DNA of 64,000 nt, taken from contig JAHBWW010000001.1 in assembly GCA_019636795.1 (NCBI GenBank), positions 1 through 64,000 on the forward strand. Reading direction: 5' to 3'. Position 1 is the first letter of the stretch, and each line of letters begins with the position of its first letter. The translations under genes and the position numbers were made by a program. This document shows, in pieces, positions 60,366 through 64,000 of the stretch. Below the pieces are notes generated by a model that saw nothing but the letters and a program-made list of their open reading frames with translations, did no database searches and was not told the DNA's origin. The DNA is from Phycisphaeraceae bacterium (GTDB lineage Bacteria; Planctomycetota; Phycisphaerae; Phycisphaerales; UBA1924).

Positions 60366-60851
60366 TCAAAGCCCGTATTCGGCCCAGGAACTGCTCGTTT
60401 CTCCGACGCGAACACGCTCGAGCGTCAGATCCGTCCGCAGGCGATAGGCATTGCCCAGGCGATCGGTATATGTTCGCCCCTGGCCGATCTCGCGGGCGAG
60501 TCGCTCGAAGATGTGTCGTGCAAGCACCTCGGTCGTAGGGTCGATCGAGTCGAACTCGATGACGCGCGCTCCGGCGATCTGCTTGAGCGGGCCGGCAATC
60601 GGATCGTCGCTGTTGATGGCCAGGGCGTGGTCAAACTGGTCCAGAAACTCGCCGATGGCCAGTTTGATGGCCTTGAAATCGCACACCATGTCGTTCTCAT
60701 CGAGGTGCTCGGCCGAGAGCACGATCTCGATGCGGCGAGAATGCCCGTGCGGGTATCGGCAGCGATCGGGATGCTTGAAAAGCATGTGCCCGCTCTCGAC
60801 TTCAAAGGCTTTGCAGATGCGGTACTTCATCGGGCGATGATATGTCAGCAT
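60366..60851 (-). CDS. queD: 6-carboxytetrahydropterin synthase QueD
   Basis: 154-161 residues; ATG 60830 gives MKYRIC, ATG 60851 adds seven residues, and neither has a ribosome site. Numbered from 60830, zinc ligands are His15 (ESGHMLF), His28 and His30 (PHGHS), with catalytic Cys24 (RCRY). It turns dihydroneopterin triphosphate into 6-carboxytetrahydropterin, the first committed step toward 7-deazaguanine (queuosine). Third gene of queC-queE-queD, 10 bp after queE. Confidence 0.92.
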   Translation of the reverse strand: MLTYHRPMKYRICKAFEVESGHMLFKHPDRCRYPHGHSRRIEIVLSAEHLDENDMVCDFKAIKLAIGEFLDQFDHALAINSDDPIAGPLKQIAGARVIEFDSIDPTTEVLARHIFERLAREIGQGRTYTDRLGNAYRLRTDLTLERVRVGETSSSWAEYGL

Positions 60852-60860
60852 CGGCAGGAC

Positions 60861-61568
60861 TCACGTCCCCCTGCGGTTCCCGAACACATCGATATGGACA
60901 CGGGGGCAATACCGCCAGTTGCGCTGGATGCACGCGTCAACGATCCACTGTGTCTGCCCTGGAGTTTTTGGCTTGACGCCTTCGGGCATGAGCAGCACAT
61001 CGCCGGGCGCGACGCCCGCGATCTGGTTCACTACGCGCTCGATTTCAGTCAGATCGTCGGGTGTGCAGACCACGAACTTGAGTTGGCAATCGAGGCCTGC
61101 GCGAAGCAATGTACGCAGCGCGTCGAAGTTGAGGCGGCGCTGCTCGTGCCGCTCGGTCCATTGGCCTGATGGATCGCGCGGGTCGTTTCGCGGTGTGGAG
61201 TTGGCTAGTTTTGGACTGATGCTCATCAGATCGCACACGATATCGGGCGCAACCGTGCCTGCGGTCTCGATCGTGACATGAAGACCGGCCTCGCGCAAGC
61301 GCTGGTTGAGTTCGACACTCTGTGAAAAGATCAAGGGCTCGCCGCCGGTGAGCACGACATGCGCCGCGCCCGACGCGCGCACTTCATCGAGCAGGCTGTC
61401 GATGGAACGTGCTGTTTGCTCGGGCGCCCAGCTCGCATACGGAGTATCGCACCACGAACAACGCAGGTTGCACCCGGACACCCGAATGAAAAACGACGGC
61501 ACGCCGGTGAGTTTGCCCTCTCCTTGAATCGAGAGAAAGGTCTCGGAAATAGGCATGGTTGTGGTCAT
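60861..61568 (-). CDS. queE: 7-carboxy-7-deazaguanine synthase QueE
   Basis: A 235-residue radical-SAM enzyme. The cluster ligands are Cys33, Cys37 and Cys40 (CNLRCSWC), preceded by ETFLSIQGEGKLTGVPSFFI. VLTGGEPL is the SAM glycine motif. It rearranges 6-carboxytetrahydropterin to CDG. The ATG overlaps the queC stop as ATGA. Confidence 0.95.
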   Translation of the reverse strand: MTTTMPISETFLSIQGEGKLTGVPSFFIRVSGCNLRCSWCDTPYASWAPEQTARSIDSLLDEVRASGAAHVVLTGGEPLIFSQSVELNQRLREAGLHVTIETAGTVAPDIVCDLMSISPKLANSTPRNDPRDPSGQWTERHEQRRLNFDALRTLLRAGLDCQLKFVVCTPDDLTEIERVVNQIAGVAPGDVLLMPEGVKPKTPGQTQWIVDACIQRNWRYCPRVHIDVFGNRRGT

Positions 61569-62248
61569 GGTGAGTATCGCGTCGGGTCAGGAATGCCGGC
61601 CTGCTCGAACCCGCGGCTGCGCAGGACACAGCTGTCGCACACGCGGCACGCCAGGCCGCTGGACGACGGGTCATAACAACTGTGCGTCAGCGCGTAATCG
61701 ACACCCATCGCTGTGCCGCGCGCGATGATCTGCGCCTTGGTTAGTGATGCGAGCGGAGCGATGATCCGGATCGGCGAGCCTTCGACGCCCTGCTTTGTGC
61801 CCAGAGTGAGCGTGCGCTCGAACTGTTCAATGAACTCAGGCCGGCAATCCGGGTACCCGGAGTAATCAATGGCATTGACGCCAATGAATATCGCTTGTGC
61901 TGCGAGTGATTCGGCCATGGCGCCCGCAATCGCAAGAAAAACTGTGTTGCGCGCAGGAACGTAGGTCGCGGGGATGCCCGCCTGCTCGGCATGCTTCGGG
62001 ACAGCGATATCAGCAGTCAGCGCACTGGCGCCAAACAGTCGCAAGTCGAGAGGCATGATCGTCAACGAGGCAGTACCGATCTGTTCGGCCACGCGGCGTG
62101 CTGCGTCGATCTCGTGACGATGGCGCTGGTTGTAGTCGATGACCAGGGCGTGACACACCCATCCCTCTTGTCGCGCGATGGCCAGCACGGTAGCACTGTC
62201 AAGGCCTCCGGAAAGCAGGATCACCGCGTTGCTTTGGGGCGTGTTCAC
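61565..62248 (-). CDS. queC: 7-cyano-7-deazaguanine synthase QueC
   Basis: A 227-residue ATP pyrophosphatase-like enzyme converting CDG with ammonia to preQ0. PP-loop SGGLDS at residues 13-18; YVPARNTVFL and GVNAIDYSGYPDCR are typical. Zinc is held by Cys191, 201, 204 and 207. First gene of the queuosine operon. No queF is in the window, so preQ0 use (tRNA or DNA modification) is not shown here. Confidence 0.95.
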   Translation of the reverse strand: MNTPQSNAVILLSGGLDSATVLAIARQEGWVCHALVIDYNQRHRHEIDAARRVAEQIGTASLTIMPLDLRLFGASALTADIAVPKHAEQAGIPATYVPARNTVFLAIAGAMAESLAAQAIFIGVNAIDYSGYPDCRPEFIEQFERTLTLGTKQGVEGSPIRIIAPLASLTKAQIIARGTAMGVDYALTHSCYDPSSSGLACRVCDSCVLRSRGFEQAGIPDPTRYSP

Positions 62249-62276
62249 GCGCGATCATAGCAATCGACACGCACGT

Positions 62277-63551
62277 TCACGACGCCTGAGAAAGAGGAGG
62301 TTCATTGAGGTCGGATGCGCGATTGATCATGGCCCGCGCAATCCCCGGCAGATCGAACCGCAAGGTCTCCGACGGGTAGAAATTCTCGTCACGGACGTCC
62401 TGATCCTGCCACAACACAACGCACAGATCGCGTCGTTCGTTGAGGTCAATCTGCTCTCCGGTCGCGTACTGATCGGGATCATTGAGGTTGCCGATCTCTC
62501 TCACCACCGGGCGGCATGGGTCGGCAGGTCGCCATTGCACCACTACGCCACGCACGCCATTGGAGAGTTCGACGATCGAACCCGGAGCGTACGGCGGAAC
62601 CACGGCACACAGGCCGAGGAAAATGACGGGGTCGATCCAGTCGCTATACGGCTGTTGCTGCATAAGGCGAAGAACGCGGACGGGAGGCAGAGGGAGCGGA
62701 GCCTCGATGTCATCGGGCGCAAGTGGCAAGCGAAGCGACTCATAGAGTTCGGCCGCTGCCGCGATGCGTGCGAAGACATGAATCGCTGTGCCGTGCAGTG
62801 CTACCAACCCTGTGCCCGTCATTTGACGCGGGAACCCGCTGCCATCGAATCTTTGGTGATGGTGCAGCACGACAGCGGCAGCAGAGGGATCGACCTCGCC
62901 GCGCACGATGTCAAACCCGAGTTGCGTGTGCTGCTGCCATGGGGGATCGCTCTCGTCATGGGTTGCAAGATACCGTTGAATGACTTCGGGATCGAGTCGC
63001 ATGTATCCGATATCGCGCAGGAGTGTTCCGACGCCCAGCGGGCTGACATCGCGGGCCCGGGCCGGGTCGAGGCGCGACCGCTGATGTTCGAGGTAGAAGT
63101 CAAGTTTGAGCCCGATGAGCACCGCGATGTAGGCCACATTGGTGGCGAAGCGCAGCATCGGCGAGCCACAGCCGTTCATTTCCTGTATGTAGAACGCGGA
63201 GTGCGGATAGTCGGCAAGGCGGTCGATCAGATCGACCACAGCCCGACGAAACACGCGATAGTCGAGCTGCGGATCAACACCGGTGCGTGCCTGATCGAAT
63301 GGTTCGGCGAGGACACTGGTCAGTGCCGCGCGGGCCATGCAGACCTCTTGGCTGACGCATTCGGCAATTTGTTCGAGCCCCGGATACGCGATCCACAACT
63401 CATCGATACCGAACTGCTGGAGGCGCGCGATGACATGCGGCTCGAGAGTCGCCCCGGCCTTGAGCAAGATCGTCGACGGGTGCTTGGGATGAAGCACGGG
63501 CATCGCGAGTTGCATGCCTGGTTTTGCGTGTATGGCGCTCAGTCTCAACAT
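62277..63551 (-). CDS. HD-GYP-type protein with degenerate catalytic site
   Basis: A 424-residue protein. Residues 1-130 resemble the N-terminal module before HD-GYP domains (GMQLAMPVLHPKHPSTILLK). The HD-GYP core follows, but the HD pair is altered to Arg-Asp (LLRDIGYM) while the second signature survives as HHHQRFDGSGFP. A C-terminal PilZ-like or beta region follows (VELSNGVRGVVVQWR). Loss of the His metal ligand suggests it no longer hydrolyses cyclic di-GMP but may bind it. It lies 28 bp beyond the queC start. Confidence 0.82.
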   Translation of the reverse strand: MLRLSAIHAKPGMQLAMPVLHPKHPSTILLKAGATLEPHVIARLQQFGIDELWIAYPGLEQIAECVSQEVCMARAALTSVLAEPFDQARTGVDPQLDYRVFRRAVVDLIDRLADYPHSAFYIQEMNGCGSPMLRFATNVAYIAVLIGLKLDFYLEHQRSRLDPARARDVSPLGVGTLLRDIGYMRLDPEVIQRYLATHDESDPPWQQHTQLGFDIVRGEVDPSAAAVVLHHHQRFDGSGFPRQMTGTGLVALHGTAIHVFARIAAAAELYESLRLPLAPDDIEAPLPLPPVRVLRLMQQQPYSDWIDPVIFLGLCAVVPPYAPGSIVELSNGVRGVVVQWRPADPCRPVVREIGNLNDPDQYATGEQIDLNERRDLCVVLWQDQDVRDENFYPSETLRFDLPGIARAMINRASDLNEPPLSQAS

Positions 63552-63641
63552 ATGGCAGTCTCGCCCCCGCGCATGAAGTCCTCTGGCGAGATCATCGACG
63601 ATTTGGGGGCACTTCTTGGGCGAAATCGCACAGGATTCTGC

Positions 63642-64000
63642 CTACATCAGCGCACTGATGAACAGGTATCCGGCATACACCAGATACAGGGAAACCAGCA
63701 CCCCGCCCTCAATACGCCCGATGCGCGATCGGCTTGCGATTATCGGAATGATAATCGCAATGGTCACCAGCATCGCCGGAATATGGATCGTCAGCATTTC
63801 CGAAGAAATCGCGATCGGTCTGGCAGCGGCAGCGGCTCCAAGCACGACCAGAAGATTGAACACATTGGACCCGAGGATGTTGCCGATTGCGATATCGGAC
63901 TCTTTGCGTATGGCGGCCTGGATGGAAGCGGCAAGCTCGGGGACTGAAGTTCCAAAGGCGATAACCGTCGCGCCAATGACGATCTCAGAAACGCCCATCG
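63642..64000 (-). CDS. Na+/Ca2+ exchanger family protein, 3' part only
   Basis: The window ends inside this gene; 118 C-terminal residues are seen. The alpha-repeat motif GATVIAFGTSVPELAASIQA and GNILGSNVFNLLVVLG are characteristic of CaCA antiporters (YrbG type). Three to four membrane helices follow (MLVTIAIIIPIIA, GVLVSLYLVYAGYLFISAL). The first repeat should lie beyond 64000. The ATG at the very end is probably internal. Confidence 0.85.
   Translation of the reverse strand, partial: MGVSEIVIGATVIAFGTSVPELAASIQAAIRKESDIAIGNILGSNVFNLLVVLGAAAAARPIAISSEMLTIHIPAMLVTIAIIIPIIASRSRIGRIEGGVLVSLYLVYAGYLFISALM

Noticed and set aside
1-64000. CRISPR arrays, rRNA, tRNA, tmRNA
   Set aside because: No regularly spaced repeats and no recognisable tRNA or rRNA motifs were seen on reading; a covariance-model scan would be needed to exclude small RNAs.

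Overview
The window looks like chromosomal DNA from a high-GC planctomycete, most likely of the Phycisphaerae/Phycisphaerales. This is inference from gene content: a pseudopilin with a TLIELL processing motif, three membrane proteins sharing a C-x2-C...CPECG zinc ribbon, RHS tips with dockerin-like inserts, a DUF58/BatA-type secretion-associated operon, and a group-III phosphofructokinase. The first 44 bases are homopolymer runs typical of a contig edge. No tRNA, rRNA or CRISPR array was recognised.

Layout. 0-15.5 kb: secreted proteins and a pseudopilin, purB, a secreted beta-propeller protein, a cystathionine beta-synthase/gamma-lyase pair, zinc-ribbon membrane proteins, a lipoprotein pair, surE (with a vestigial second surE 5' end upstream), dciA, an orphan ABC ATPase and a SLATT-like 2-TM protein. 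15.5-18.9 kb: a degraded region with a 177-bp tandem repeat, two 5'-truncated RHS tips sharing 209 nearly identical bp, and an AT-rich membrane protein placed like an immunity gene. 19-21.3 kb: a histidine kinase, a Nudix gene containing a perfect parS palindrome, and parB. Base composition of the + strand appears to change from C-rich to G-rich at about 19.98 kb, at parS, as expected at a replication origin. 21.3-25.7 kb: an island bounded by a 117-bp duplication of the parB 3' end. It carries a proteasome-like Ntn-hydrolase gene that is split by a 2.9-kb IS1-like transposon with 26-bp inverted repeats, an 8-bp target duplication and four passenger genes.

25.9-39 kb is ordinary chromosome: a HARE-HTH-like protein, HDOD protein, GT9 glycosyltransferase and GmhB-like phosphatase, VOC protein, an orphan nuoG, a GH43 lipoprotein, a DUF2971 protein, hisS, and pfkA overlapping a sulfotransferase gene. 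39.6-52.3 kb is a long + strand block (DUF58, BatA-like, vWA membrane protein, giant coiled-coil protein, polyQ protein, alpha/alpha toroid, secreted protein, TM2), several members of which overlap by 4 bp. 52.3-64 kb holds an amidohydrolase-like protein, an RND adaptor/pump pair, an HtrA protease with three 11-bp repeats upstream, the queC-queE-queD 7-deazaguanine operon, a degenerate HD-GYP protein and a Na+/Ca2+ exchanger cut by the window end.

The most unusual content is the parS/skew switch and the nested parB-tail island with its transposon. Removing the transposon and one target copy restores a 292-codon reading frame exactly.
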